A stretch of 64,000 bases of DNA from Stenotrophomonas sp. 364 (GTDB lineage Bacteria > Pseudomonadota > Gammaproteobacteria > Xanthomonadales > Xanthomonadaceae). Below, in pieces: positions 1 to 8,900 of this stretch. The translations under genes and the position numbers were made by a program. Location of the stretch: NCBI RefSeq assembly GCF_009832905.1, contig NZ_CP047135.1, positions 1,466,001 through 1,530,000 on the forward strand, in the 5' to 3' direction. The first letter of the stretch is position 1. Each line of letters starts with the position of its first letter. The notes beneath the pieces were generated by a model. That model made no database searches. It worked only from the letters and a program-made list of their open reading frames with translations, and was not told the DNA's origin.

Positions 1-1988
1 CTGCCATCGCGGTAGGAGCCGGTGATGTTCGGCTTGCCCGTTACCGGGTCGTACCCGTCGTAGGTGAAGTAGTCCATCGTGTAGTAAGAAGCTGTGGCCG
101 CGCGTAGCGCCACGTTGGCCGCGATCGGCAACGAGTAGCGGCCGAGCGAGGCGTACAGCTTGCTGTAGCCGTCACCGATGGGATCCCAAGACAGCCCCAG
201 CCGTGGCTGCCAGATGTTGTCCTGTTTGACGAACGTGGCGCCGCTGCCGTTGCGGTTGTCGAACGAGTCGTTGCGCAGCCCGGCGTACAGCATCAGCCGG
301 TCGTTGACCTGCCAGTGGTCTTCCAGGTACCACGACGCCTGTTTGACGCCGATCGTCCCGCCGGTGCGGAAATTGATGCGCTGGGCGTAGTTCGCGTAGA
401 GGTTCCAGTAGGCACCGCTGGAGTACGCCGTGCCTTGCACCGAGGTCCAGTCTTCCGTGCTGTAGCCGGCGCCGAGCTGGTGATTGCCGAGTTGCCAGAC
501 CAGGTCGGCCTGGGTGGTGCGGCGTTCGTTGCTGCCGCCGCGCAGGCCCAGCTGGCTGTCGACAGCGCACCCGACCTGTTTGCCGAGCACGCGGTCCACC
601 ACGTACGGGCATTCACCATCGGGAGCGTTGATGTCGCCCTCGTAGTCGCCGCGCTTTCCGTCCGGGCTGAGCGTGTACTCACCCGTGTGGTTGCGCATGC
701 GGCCATGCTGCACGCTGGCGGTGAGGTCATCAGTGAGTTGGCTGGTCCACTTGAACACATGGGTGGTGCCACCGGCGCGACCTTCCTTACGCCCGCGATA
801 GTCGCGCTTGCCGGGCTCGGCATCGGGCTGGTCGCTGCTGTAGTCGGCGTCGTAGTAGTCGTAGCGGTAGCGTTGGCGGTTGTCGAAGCCGGTGTATTCC
901 AGGTGGTTGCGGTCATTGAGGTACCAGTCCAGCTTCAACAGCCAGTACGGGTCGCGCGAGCGGTAGTCCTGTGCCGATGCCGACAGCGAGGCGGGCGGTG
1001 CTGGCGTGTCGGGGTCGCTGGCGCGACGCGGGCCGCTGGCCGTGCGGCCACCGAAGGCGGTGCTGTCCGAGCGGCTCAGGCTGCCCAGCGCGAACACGAA
1101 CAGTGTGTCCTCGATGAGCGGGCCACCGGCCCAGGCGCTGGCCACGTCGCTGGACCTGCTGTTGTTGTCGTACGAGCGCAGGATGCTGCCATCGCTGCGC
1201 AGGGTGTCCGGCGCATTCTCCCGTAGCGCGGAAGGTTCGGTGGTCCAGCTGAACCCGCCCTTCCAGGTGTTGGTGCCGCGCTTGACGTTGACGCTGGTCA
1301 CCCCGCCGGTGGAGAACCCGTAGCGTGCGCCATAGCCGCCGGTCTGCACGTCCAGCTGGTCGATGGCCTGGAACGGCACCTCGGAGAAGGACAGGCTGTC
1401 GAACAGGTTGGTGACGTTGAAGCCGTTGACGTAGTAACTGTTTTCCGCCGCCGAGGCGCCACCGAACGAGGCCGGGCCAAAGAAGCTGCTGCTGGCCACG
1501 GTGCCCGGTGTCAGCAGCGAAATGCTGGTGATGTCGCGTGCCACCGGCAAGGTGTTGAGCTGCTCGGCGGTGAACGTGGTGCGCGTTTCCACGCTGCCCA
1601 GGTCGATCGGGGCGGCGGCAATGGCGCGCACCTTGACCGTCTCCAGCGTGGCTGCCCGGGCGAAGTCCGCCTGCGTGGTCTGGCCTGCCACCACGGTTAC
1701 CTGGCGTTGCTCGCTGCTGCCGTCGGCACGGGTGATGCGGACCTCGTACTGGCCGGCGGACAGTGCCGGCAGGCGGAAGCGGCCTTCAGGGTTGATCCGG
1801 GTTTCACGCGTGGTGCCAGCGTCCAGGTGCCGGATCTGCACCGTGCCCTGGGTGGCGCCGGGGACGTGGCCGAGGATGTCGCCGACGGTGCTCTGCGCCA
1901 GCGCGGGCAGCGGCGACAGCAGGGCCACCAGCAACAGGGAAAGACGGGTCTTGCGCGGTTGCATACGTGCGCGGAACGGGTGGTGCAT
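1..1988 (-). CDS. TonB-dependent receptor, Oar-like (partial, C-terminus off the window)
   Basis: Outer-membrane receptor expected to import a large substrate using TonB energy. One uninterrupted frame of about 662 codons runs from the ATG at 1988 to the left edge. The ATG follows a GGAGGCGA ribosome-binding site. The N-terminus is a signal peptide ending in PLPALA before Gln. Next comes a small carboxypeptidase-regulatory-like beta domain, which starts with VGDILGHVPGA and contains the GRFRLPALSAGQYEV stretch. A plug follows (TAEQLNTLPVARDITSI, then the GGYGARYG turn), and then barrel strands rich in Tyr, Asp and Asn. This order is that of Oar-type receptors, not small siderophore receptors. 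The substrate cannot be read from the sequence. The gene lies downstream of smeRv on the same strand but is separated from it by a hairpin. Confidence 0.85.
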   Translation of the reverse strand, partial: MHHPFRARMQPRKTRLSLLLVALLSPLPALAQSTVGDILGHVPGATQGTVQIRHLDAGTTRETRINPEGRFRLPALSAGQYEVRITRADGSSEQRQVTVVAGQTTQADFARAATLETVKVRAIAAAPIDLGSVETRTTFTAEQLNTLPVARDITSISLLTPGTVASSSFFGPASFGGASAAENSYYVNGFNVTNLFDSLSFSEVPFQAIDQLDVQTGGYGARYGFSTGGVTSVNVKRGTNTWKGGFSWTTEPSALRENAPDTLRSDGSILRSYDNNSRSSDVASAWAGGPLIEDTLFVFALGSLSRSDSTAFGGRTASGPRRASDPDTPAPPASLSASAQDYRSRDPYWLLKLDWYLNDRNHLEYTGFDNRQRYRYDYYDADYSSDQPDAEPGKRDYRGRKEGRAGGTTHVFKWTSQLTDDLTASVQHGRMRNHTGEYTLSPDGKRGDYEGDINAPDGECPYVVDRVLGKQVGCAVDSQLGLRGGSNERRTTQADLVWQLGNHQLGAGYSTEDWTSVQGTAYSSGAYWNLYANYAQRINFRTGGTIGVKQASWYLEDHWQVNDRLMLYAGLRNDSFDNRNGSGATFVKQDNIWQPRLGLSWDPIGDGYSKLYASLGRYSLPIAANVALRAATASYYTMDYFTYDGYDPVTGKPNITGSYRDG

Positions 1989-2303
1989 GTGTCGCCTCCA
2001 GTGCATCCGGCCGGGCTGGCCAGGTCGCGTGGGGCGGAACCTAACGCCGCGTAGACAGTTGAAGTGCGCAGTGGTTCGCGGGACCGGCGTTCAATGTGAC
2101 GCGGGTCGGATAAACAGGGATGGGCATGATCAAAGGCGTGATGCAGTTCGCGTTGAACGCCTCCGCAGGAGTGCGATGGATGCAGTGCGCAAGGGCGCCA
2201 ATCACGACAATTTGCGCAGGCCGGGACAGATGCGACAAGGCCGCCCGGAGGCGGCCTTGTGCGGCAGTGGATCGACACTCCACCGCAGGAAAAAAACTCG
2301 CGA
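1989..2303. other. Intergenic region between smeRv and the TonB receptor
   Basis: About 315 bases without a convincing gene. It holds the receptor's ribosome-binding site at its left end and the smeRv-distal hairpin at 2235-2260. Several short frames cross it but lack codon bias or ribosome-binding sites. A promoter for the receptor is expected between about 2020 and 2200, but no clear -35/-10 pair stands out. Confidence 0.5.
2235..2260 (-). terminator. Hairpin downstream of smeRv, probable terminator
   Basis: Perfect 11-bp inverted repeat (ACAAGGCCGCC and its complement) around a 4-base loop, 44 bases past the smeRv stop codon. It has no T-run on the minus strand, so it may terminate weakly or only protect the 3' end. 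Confidence 0.5.
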
Positions 2304-3326
2304 TCAGGTCGCGGTGACCGTCTCCAGGATCCGCTTGCCAGTGGCCTGCAACTCCTCTTCGGCCTGCGCGCTCTGCTGTTTGGCGAACTTGGCGTTCGGG
2401 CACTGCGCCAGCATGTAGTTGGCGTCGAAGTCGAGCTTGGCCACCAGGAAGTCGACGAACGCCCGCACCTTCGGCGAGACCAGCCGGCCGCCGGCGAACA
2501 CCGCGTTGAAGTCCACTTCCGGGCCGGTCCAGCCGGCCAGCACGCGGCGCACCATGCCCGATTCGACGAACGGCTTGGCCATCACGTCACCGGTGAGCAG
2601 CAAGCCTTCGCCACAGACCAGCGCGCCATTGAGCGCGGACGGATCGTTGGCCACAAGCAGTGGATTGACCGGGAAGTCGCGCAGGTCGCCCCCGTTTTCG
2701 CCCAGCTGCCAGAAGAACCGGTTGTTGTTGAGGTTGCGTGCCTTGCGCATCGCCAGGATGCGATGGAACTGCAGTTCGTCCGGGTGCAGCGGCTCGCCGT
2801 AGCGCTCGATGTAGGCCGGGCTGGCGAACACCTGGGTGCGCAGGCTGCCCAGCTTGCGCGCCACCAGGTTGGAGTCGGGCAGGGTGCCCACGCGCAACGC
2901 CAGATCGGCTTCACCTGCAATCAGGTCCAGCTTCTCGTTGCCCAGGTGCATGTCCAGCTGGATTTCCGGGTACTGCGCATGGAACTCGCCCAGCAGCGGA
3001 GCGATCCAGGTGATGCCGATGGAGTAGGGCACGGTGAAGCGTAGCCAGCCGCGCGGGCCGGACTGCAACTGGTTGACCGCACCTTCGGCTTCTTCCAGTT
3101 CGCGCGCGATGCGCTGGCAATGTTCGTGGTACACCGACCCGGCCTCGGTCAGGCCCAGCCGGCGCGTGGTCCGGTGCAGAAGGCGCGCGCCCAGGCGCGT
3201 CTCCAGTTCCTGCACCTTGCGGCTGACCGTGGTCTTGGGCAGGCCAAGCGCAGTGGCGGCGGCAATGAAGCTGCCTTGCTCGACCACCTTGACGAAGATC
3301 AGCGTGTCGTTGAGATCGTGGGCCAT
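2304..3326 (-). CDS. smeRv: LysR-type regulator SmeRv of the smeU1VWU2X efflux operon
   Basis: Transcription factor of 340 residues with the LysR plan. An N-terminal winged helix-turn-helix (about residues 5-65, including TTVSRKVQELETRLGARLL) is followed by a periplasmic-binding-like effector domain (about 90-300). It is transcribed divergently from smeU1VWU2X, the arrangement known for SmeRv in S. maltophilia, where the regulator controls this pump. The C-terminal tail after the effector domain (FAKQQSAQAEEELQATGKR) is longer than in many LysR proteins. The intergenic space to the operon carries T-N11-A type dyads (see 3387-3436). The identification rests on domain and gene order. The inducer is not visible from sequence. 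Confidence 0.88.
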   Translation of the reverse strand: MAHDLNDTLIFVKVVEQGSFIAAATALGLPKTTVSRKVQELETRLGARLLHRTTRRLGLTEAGSVYHEHCQRIARELEEAEGAVNQLQSGPRGWLRFTVPYSIGITWIAPLLGEFHAQYPEIQLDMHLGNEKLDLIAGEADLALRVGTLPDSNLVARKLGSLRTQVFASPAYIERYGEPLHPDELQFHRILAMRKARNLNNNRFFWQLGENGGDLRDFPVNPLLVANDPSALNGALVCGEGLLLTGDVMAKPFVESGMVRRVLAGWTGPEVDFNAVFAGGRLVSPKVRAFVDFLVAKLDFDANYMLAQCPNAKFAKQQSAQAEEELQATGKRILETVTAT

Positions 3327-3386
3327 GACGGGTCCGAAGTCGGGGGAGGGGATAGGGTGCCCGAAAGATTGTGCCGGGTACGGGAC

Positions 3387-3436
3387 GATTATTCCCCTTA
3401 ATCCGGACTAATCAAGTGGGAGTTTGAGGACTAATC
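3387..3436 (+). promoter_or_regulatory. Putative LysR operator array between smeRv and smeU1
   Basis: GATTA (3387-3391) and TAATC (3399-3403) form a dyad with a 7-base centre that contains a T-N11-A match (T3389, A3401), the LysR-box signature. The block GGACTAATC then occurs twice, at 3405-3413 and 3428-3436, 23 bases apart, giving further TAATC half-sites about two helical turns apart. The sites lie 60-110 bases upstream of the smeRv start and upstream of smeU1. Binding by SmeRv is inferred. Confidence 0.5.
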
Positions 3437-3468
3437 TGGCGCCATTCCCGAATTGAAGGACCTCCGCC

Positions 3469-3696
3469 ATGTGGTTGCGGAACATTCTTGGCCGCGTACT
3501 GACCGGCCGCACAGCCCCGCTGGACTTGGCGATGACCGTTGAGAAACGGCCCTCGTCGTTGTCCTACAAGGCTTTCCGAGAGTTCACCCCGCCCGCCAAG
3601 ATGCAGCGCGGCGGCAGCCTGCGCCTGGGCAATCGTGATCTGGGCCGACTGGGCCGGATTGGGATTATCCCGGCGGCGGGAGTGAAAGTCCCATGA
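3469..3696 (+). CDS. Possible 75-residue leader ORF coupled to smeU1
   Basis: Small frame starting MWLRNILGRVLTGRTAPLDL, preceded by AAGGA with good spacing. Its TGA overlaps the smeU1 ATG as ATGA. I do not recognise a family. It is basic, has no signal peptide and has no convincing membrane segment. It may be a genuine small gene, a leader ORF that couples translation into smeU1, or simply the smeU1 5' untranslated region. The ribosome-binding site and the exact stop/start overlap are the only support. Confidence 0.35.
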   Translation: MWLRNILGRVLTGRTAPLDLAMTVEKRPSSLSYKAFREFTPPAKMQRGGSLRLGNRDLGRLGRIGIIPAAGVKVP

Positions 3697-4466
3697 GTGG
3701 GACGCTGGCCCCCGAGGTCCTTGTCCTGGGCGGCACCGGTAGTGTCGGCCAGGGCATCGTGGCTGCGCTTCTGGAGGCCGGCAGCCCGGTCCTGGTGGTC
3801 GGTCGCGACCCCGGTCGGCTGGCGGCCCTGCAGGAACAGTTCGCCGATGAGCCCGGTCTGGAGACGCTGCTGGGCTCCTTCGGCGACGACGCCTCGGCGC
3901 AGACGGTGGCCGAGCGCATCGCGCCACGCCGGCGCCCGTTGTCGGCGGTGGTCGATGCGATGGGCGGCCCGTACCACCGCGGTCGGGTGACCGATCGCAG
4001 TGGCGACGCGCTGCTGCAGGCGCTGCAGGCCGACGTGATGCCGCACGTGCATGCCGGCCGCCACCTGTTGCCGCTGCTGCGCGGTGGCAGCCATCCACGC
4101 CGCTACGTGTTGATCGGCGGCCCAGCCGGCTTCAAGCCGTGGGCCGGGCACGGCGAATCCTCCATCACCATGTCCACCACGCGCATGTACGCGCAGGTGC
4201 TGCACCAGGAAGCGCAGGCGCTGGGCGTACGCGCGCAGATGCTGGAAGTGTGCAACCCGGTCTGCACTCCGGCCAATGCGGCCAACGCCTGCATCGAATG
4301 GCCCAGCGCATTGCTGGTGGGTCGCCGCCTGGTCTCGCTGCTGGACACCTGTACCGACAACCGCGCCATCGTCCGATGTGACGCGCGCGATGGCGAACTG
4401 CCGCGCGGCCTGCTGCACAGGGATTGGCCTCCCCCGATGTCGCGCGACACCGCTGGCGCTGCTTGA
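3693..4466 (+). CDS. smeU1: SmeU1, SDR-like Rossmann protein of the efflux operon
   Basis: Protein of 257 residues with a short-chain dehydrogenase/reductase N-terminus (GGTGSVGQG at 13-21, then VLVVGRDPGRL). The usual catalytic YxxxK is not present: the aligned area reads STTRMYAQVLHQE, where Tyr is not followed by Lys at +4. It may therefore be an atypical or inactive SDR, perhaps a nucleotide-binding accessory. It is the first gene of the smeU1VWU2X operon. The preferred start at 3693 follows GGGAG and overlaps the stop of a small upstream frame. The known S. maltophilia operon also begins with an SDR gene named smeU1. Its biochemical role is unknown to me. Confidence 0.8.
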   Translation: MSGTLAPEVLVLGGTGSVGQGIVAALLEAGSPVLVVGRDPGRLAALQEQFADEPGLETLLGSFGDDASAQTVAERIAPRRRPLSAVVDAMGGPYHRGRVTDRSGDALLQALQADVMPHVHAGRHLLPLLRGGSHPRRYVLIGGPAGFKPWAGHGESSITMSTTRMYAQVLHQEAQALGVRAQMLEVCNPVCTPANAANACIEWPSALLVGRRLVSLLDTCTDNRAIVRCDARDGELPRGLLHRDWPPPMSRDTAGAA

Positions 4467-4493
4467 CCTCTACCAAGGTTGAGGTCGCAGGAT
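4463..4493 (+). promoter_or_regulatory. SoxR-type operator/promoter between smeU1 and smeV
   Basis: The 18-base dyad CCTCTACCAAGGTTGAGG (4467-4484) differs from the SoxR pattern CCTCAA-N6-TTGAGG at one position. It sits inside a promoter with -35 TTGACC (4463-4468) and -10-like CAGGAT (4488-4493), separated by 19 bp, the overlong spacer typical of MerR-family activators such as SoxR. The -35 overlaps the smeU1 stop codon. Transcription would start near 4500, upstream of the smeV start chosen here at 4558. The -10 is weak, as is usual for such promoters. Confidence 0.6.
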
Positions 4494-4557
4494 GCGCCAC
4501 CCACGTTCTGCACTACCCCCGATTTTCGAATACCACCCCTCCGTACGGATGCATGTC

Positions 4558-5778
4558 ATGACCTCCCTTACCTCCACTCCGCATCGTCTTACCCGACGGC
4601 TGGCCATGGCCGGCGTCTCGATCCTCGCCGCCGCCGTGCTGGCTGCCTGCAGCGGTGGCCACGCAGAAGAAGCCGGCATGCCGCCGCCGCCGCAGGTGAG
4701 CGCCGCGCCGGTGCTGATCAAGCCCGTCAGCCAGTGGGACGACTTCAGTGGCCGCGTTGAAGCGGTGCAGAGCGTCGAGCTGCGCCCGCGCGTGTCCGGC
4801 TACATCGACAAGGTCAACTACGTCGAAGGCGAGGAAGTGAAGAAGGGCGACGTGCTGTTCACCATCGACGCCCGCAGCTACCAGGCCGAGTACGACCGCG
4901 CCCGTGCCGAACTGGCGCGCGCCCGCACCCAGGCCACCCTGGCCCGCAGCGAATCCGAGCGCGCCAAGAAGCTGTCCGACCAGCAGGCGATCTCCACCGA
5001 GACCTGGGAGCAGCGGCGTGCCGCGGCCGACCAGGCCGGTGCCAGCGTGCAGGCCGCGCAGGCCGCGCTGGATGCCGCCGCGTTGAACCTGGAGTTCACC
5101 AAGGTGCGTGCCCCGATCAACGGCCGCGCCGGCCGCGCGATGGTGACTGCCGGCAACCTGGTCACCGCCGGCGACAGCGCCAGCGTGCTGACCACGCTGG
5201 TGTCGCTGGACACGGTGTTCGTGTACTTCGATGCCGACGAAGCCACCTTCCTGCGGTACGCACAGATGGCACGCAAGGGCGAGCGCCCGAGCGAGCGTGA
5301 CAGCGACCTGCCGGTGAAGGTGGGCCTGTCGGGCGAGGACGGCTTCCCGCACGAAGGCAAGGTCGACTTCCTCGACAACCAGGTCACCCGCAGCACCGGC
5401 ACCATCCGCGTCCGTGCGCTGCTGGACAACGCCGACCGCACCTTCACCCCGGGCCTGTTCGCCCGCGTGCAGCTGCTCGGCAGCGGCCAGTTCCAGGCCA
5501 TGCTGATCGACGAGAAGGCCGTGCTGACCGACCAGGACCGCAAGTATGTGTACGTGGTCGACAAGGACGGCAAGGCACAGCGCCAGGACATCACGCTGGG
5601 CCGCAATGCCGACGGCCTGCGCATCGTGCAGCAGGGTCTGAAGGCCGGCGACCGGGTGATCATCGACGGCGTGCAGAAGGTCTTCATGCCCGGCATGCCG
5701 GTGCAGGCCAAGGCCGTTGCCATGCAGCCGGTTGCCGCACCGGCTGCGCCTGCGACGGCACCCGTTGCATTGAATTAA
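4558..5778 (+). CDS. smeV: SmeV, membrane fusion lipoprotein of the RND pump
   Basis: Periplasmic adaptor linking the inner-membrane pump SmeW to the outer-membrane channel SmeX. From the ATG at 4558 it is 406 residues, with a lipoprotein signal peptide and lipobox LAAC (Cys31). The rest shows the HlyD/AcrA plan: barrel-sandwich halves (ELRPRVSGYIDKVNYVEGEEVKKG, later NGRAGRAMVTAGNLVTAGD) flanking an alpha-helical hairpin rich in Ala, Arg and Glu, then a beta-barrel and a membrane-proximal domain. In-frame ATGs at 4549 and 4492 exist. Starting at 4492 would add 22 residues before a signal peptide that already looks complete, and would place the start inside the predicted -10 of the internal promoter, so 4558 is preferred. 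Confidence 0.9.
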   Translation: MTSLTSTPHRLTRRLAMAGVSILAAAVLAACSGGHAEEAGMPPPPQVSAAPVLIKPVSQWDDFSGRVEAVQSVELRPRVSGYIDKVNYVEGEEVKKGDVLFTIDARSYQAEYDRARAELARARTQATLARSESERAKKLSDQQAISTETWEQRRAAADQAGASVQAAQAALDAAALNLEFTKVRAPINGRAGRAMVTAGNLVTAGDSASVLTTLVSLDTVFVYFDADEATFLRYAQMARKGERPSERDSDLPVKVGLSGEDGFPHEGKVDFLDNQVTRSTGTIRVRALLDNADRTFTPGLFARVQLLGSGQFQAMLIDEKAVLTDQDRKYVYVVDKDGKAQRQDITLGRNADGLRIVQQGLKAGDRVIIDGVQKVFMPGMPVQAKAVAMQPVAAPAAPATAPVALN

Positions 5779-5782
5779 AGGC

Positions 5783-5805
5783 AGCCGACTGACAGTCGGC
5801 TCTAC
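5783..5805. repeat. SMAG-type palindrome (CTAC end)
   Basis: AGCCGACT and its complement around GAC, followed by CTAC (GTAG on the minus strand). This matches the short GTAG-terminated palindromes (SMAG, a REP family) of S. maltophilia. It lies between smeV and smeW, five bases after the smeV stop. Confidence 0.7.
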
Positions 5806-5811
5806 CGTCAT

Positions 5812-5840
5812 GTAGCAGCCGACCCCACCGTCGGCTCTAC
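5812..5840. repeat. SMAG-type palindrome with GTAG and CTAC at its two ends
   Basis: GTAG (5812-5815), then AGCCGAC (5817-5823), a 6-base loop, GTCGGCT and CTAC (5837-5840). It pairs with the preceding element, so a double hairpin can form in the smeV-smeW intercistronic RNA. Confidence 0.65.
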
Positions 5841-5876
5841 CGTGTCTGCCATCGCCCCGTGCAGGGGAGCCCGCCA

Positions 5877-5898
5877 CCGCTGTCACCTGTGACAGCGG
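5877..5898. repeat. Perfect palindrome before smeW
   Basis: A 22-base near-palindrome: CCGCTGTCAC and its complement around CT, ending 46 bases before the smeW start. It is distinct from the SMAG units and could be a hairpin in the operon mRNA or a protein-binding dyad. Confidence 0.5.
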
Positions 5899-5944
5899 CC
5901 GGGGTCGTGCACGCCGGCGCTGGTGAAACCCCAGGAATCCACCC

Positions 5945-8900
5945 ATGGACTTTTCCCGTTTCTTCATCGACAGGCCGATTTTCGCGGCGGTGTTGTCGAT
6001 CGTGATCTTCGCCGCCGGCCTGATCTCCATTCCGATGCTGCCCATTGGCGAGTACCCGGAAGTGGTGCCGCCGTCGGTGGTGGTGCGTACCGTGTACCCG
6101 GGTGCCAACCCGAAGGTGATCGCCGAAACCGTGGCCACCCCGCTGGAAGAGGCCATCAACGGCGTCGAAGGCATGATCTACCTCAAGTCGGTGGCCGGCT
6201 CCGACGGCGTGCTGCAGATGACCATCACCTTCCGCCCGGGTACCGATCCGGACGAGGCCGCGGTGAAGGTGCAGAACCGCGTCGCCCAGGCCCAGGCGCG
6301 CCTGCCCGAGGACGTCCGCCGCCAGGGCGTGACCACCCAGAAGCAGTCGCCCACCTTCCTGATGGTGGTGCACCTGACCTCGCCCAAGGGCAAGTACGAC
6401 ACCCTGTACCTGCGCAACTACGCCCGCCTGCACGTCAAGGACGCGCTGGCACGTATCCAGGGCGTGGGCGATGCACAGATCTTCGGCGGCGGCGACTACG
6501 CCATGCGCGCCTGGCTGGACCCGGACAAGGTGGCCGCGCGCGGCCTGACCGCCAGCGACGTGGTCGGTGCCATGCGCGAGCAGAACGTGCAGGTCTCGGC
6601 CGGCCAGCTCGGTGCCGAGCCGATGCCCAACAGCCAGTTCCTGACGCTGATCAATGCCCAGGGCCGCCTGCGCAGCGAAAAGGAGTTCGGCGACATCGTG
6701 CTCAAGAGCGGTACCGACGGTGAAGTGGTGCGGTTGTCGGACGTGGCCCGGGTGGAACTGGGCGCTGGCGACTACACCCTGCGCTCGCAGCTGGACGGCA
6801 AGAACGCGGTCGGCATCGGTATCTTCCAGGCCCCCGGCGCCAACGCGCTGGAGATCCGCGATGCGGTGATGGCCAGCATGGACGAAATGCAGAAGACCAT
6901 GCCCGCCGATGTGAAGTACGAAGCGGTGTATGACACCACCATCTTCGTGCGCGACTCGATCAAGGCGGTGGTCTCCACGCTGCTGGAAGCGATCGCGCTG
7001 GTGGTGCTGGTGGTGATCCTGTTCCTGCAGACCTGGCGCGCCTCGATCATTCCGTTGATCGCCGTGCCGGTGTCCATCGTGGGCACGTTCGGTGCGCTGT
7101 ACCTGCTGGGCTTCTCGATCAATACGCTGAGCCTGTTCGGCCTGGTGCTGGCCATCGGCATCGTGGTCGATGACGCGATCGTGGTGGTGGAAAACGTTGA
7201 GCGCAACATCGAAGAAGGCCTGACTCCGCTGGCCGCTGCGCATCAGGCGATGCGCGAAGTGTCCGGCCCGATCATCGCCATCGCGCTGGTGCTGTGTGCC
7301 GTGTTCGTGCCGATGGCGTTCCTGTCGGGCGTCACCGGCCAGTTCTACAAGCAGTTCGCGGTCACCATCGCCATCTCCACGGTGATCTCGGCGATCAACT
7401 CGCTGACCCTGTCGCCGGCCCTGGCCGCCCGCCTGCTCAAGCCGCACGGCGCGCCGAAGGATGCCCCGACCCGCATCATCGACCGTCTGTTCGGCTGGGT
7501 GTTCCGTCCGTTCAACCGCTTCTTCAAGTCCAGCTCGGAAAAGTACGAGCGCGGCGTGTCGAAGATCCTCGGTCGCCGCGGTGCAGTGTTCGTGGTGTAT
7601 GCGGTGCTGCTGGTGGGCACCGGTTTCATCTTCAAGCTGGTCCCGCCGGGCTTCATCCCGACCCAGGACAAGCTGTACCTGATCGCCGGTGTGAAGCTGC
7701 CGGAAGGCTCGTCGATCGCGCGTACCGATGAAATGCTGCGCAAGGTGGCCAAGATCGCCCAGGAAACCGATGGCGTGGCCCACACCATCTCGTTCCCCGG
7801 CCTCAACGCGCTGCAGTTCACCAATACGCCCAACACCGGCGTGGCGTTCATTCCGCTCAAGCCGTTCAACGAGCGTCATGGCCGCACCGCTGCGCAGATC
7901 AATGCCGAGATCAACCAGAAGATCGCCGGGCTGCAGGAAGGCTTTGCCTTCGCGATGATGCCGCCGCCGATCCTGGGCCTGGGTAACGGCAACGGCTACC
8001 AGATGTTCATCCAGGACCGGGGCAACCTCGGCTACGGCGCGCTGCAGAACGCGGTGCAGTCGATGCAGGGCGCGGTCGCGCAGACGCCGGGCATGGCGTT
8101 CCCGATCACCAGCTACCAGGCCAACGTGCCGCAGCTGGATGCCGAAGTGGACCGGGTCAAGGCCAAGGCGCAGGGCGTGCAGCTCACCGAGCTGTTCGAC
8201 ACCCTGCAGACCTACCTGGGCTCGTCGTACGTCAACGACTTCAACCAGTTCGGGCGTACCTGGCAGGTCATCGCCCAGGCCGACGGGCAGTTCCGTGACA
8301 GCGTCGAGGACATCGGCAAGCTGCGTACCCGCAACGACCGTGGCGAGATGGTGCCGATCGGCTCGATGGTCACCGTCAAGGAAACCTTCGGCCCGGACCC
8401 GGTACTGCGCTTCAATGGCTACCCGGCCGCCGACCTGGCCGGTGAAGCCGATCCGCGCATGCTGTCGTCGGCTGAAGCGATGACCAACCTCACCGCCATC
8501 GCTGCCAAGGTGCTGCCGGTCGGTATGGCCACCGAATGGACCGACCTGAGCTACCAGCAGGCCACCCAGGGCAAGGCCGCCTTCATCGTGTTCCCGGTGG
8601 CCATCCTGCTGGCGTTCCTGGTGCTGGCTGCGCTGTATGAAAGCTGGTCGCTGCCGCTGGCGGTGATCCTGATCGTGCCGATGACCCTGCTGTCGGCGTT
8701 GTTCGGCGTGTGGATGACCGGTGGCGACAACAACGTGTTCGTGCAGGTCGGCCTGGTGGTGCTGATGGGCCTGGCGTGCAAGAACGCGATCCTGATCGTC
8801 GAGTTCGCCCGGGAGCTGGAGATGGGCGGCAAGGGCATCGTCGAGGCCGCGCTGGAAGCCTGCCGCCTGCGTCTGCGCCCGATCGTGATGACCTCCATCG

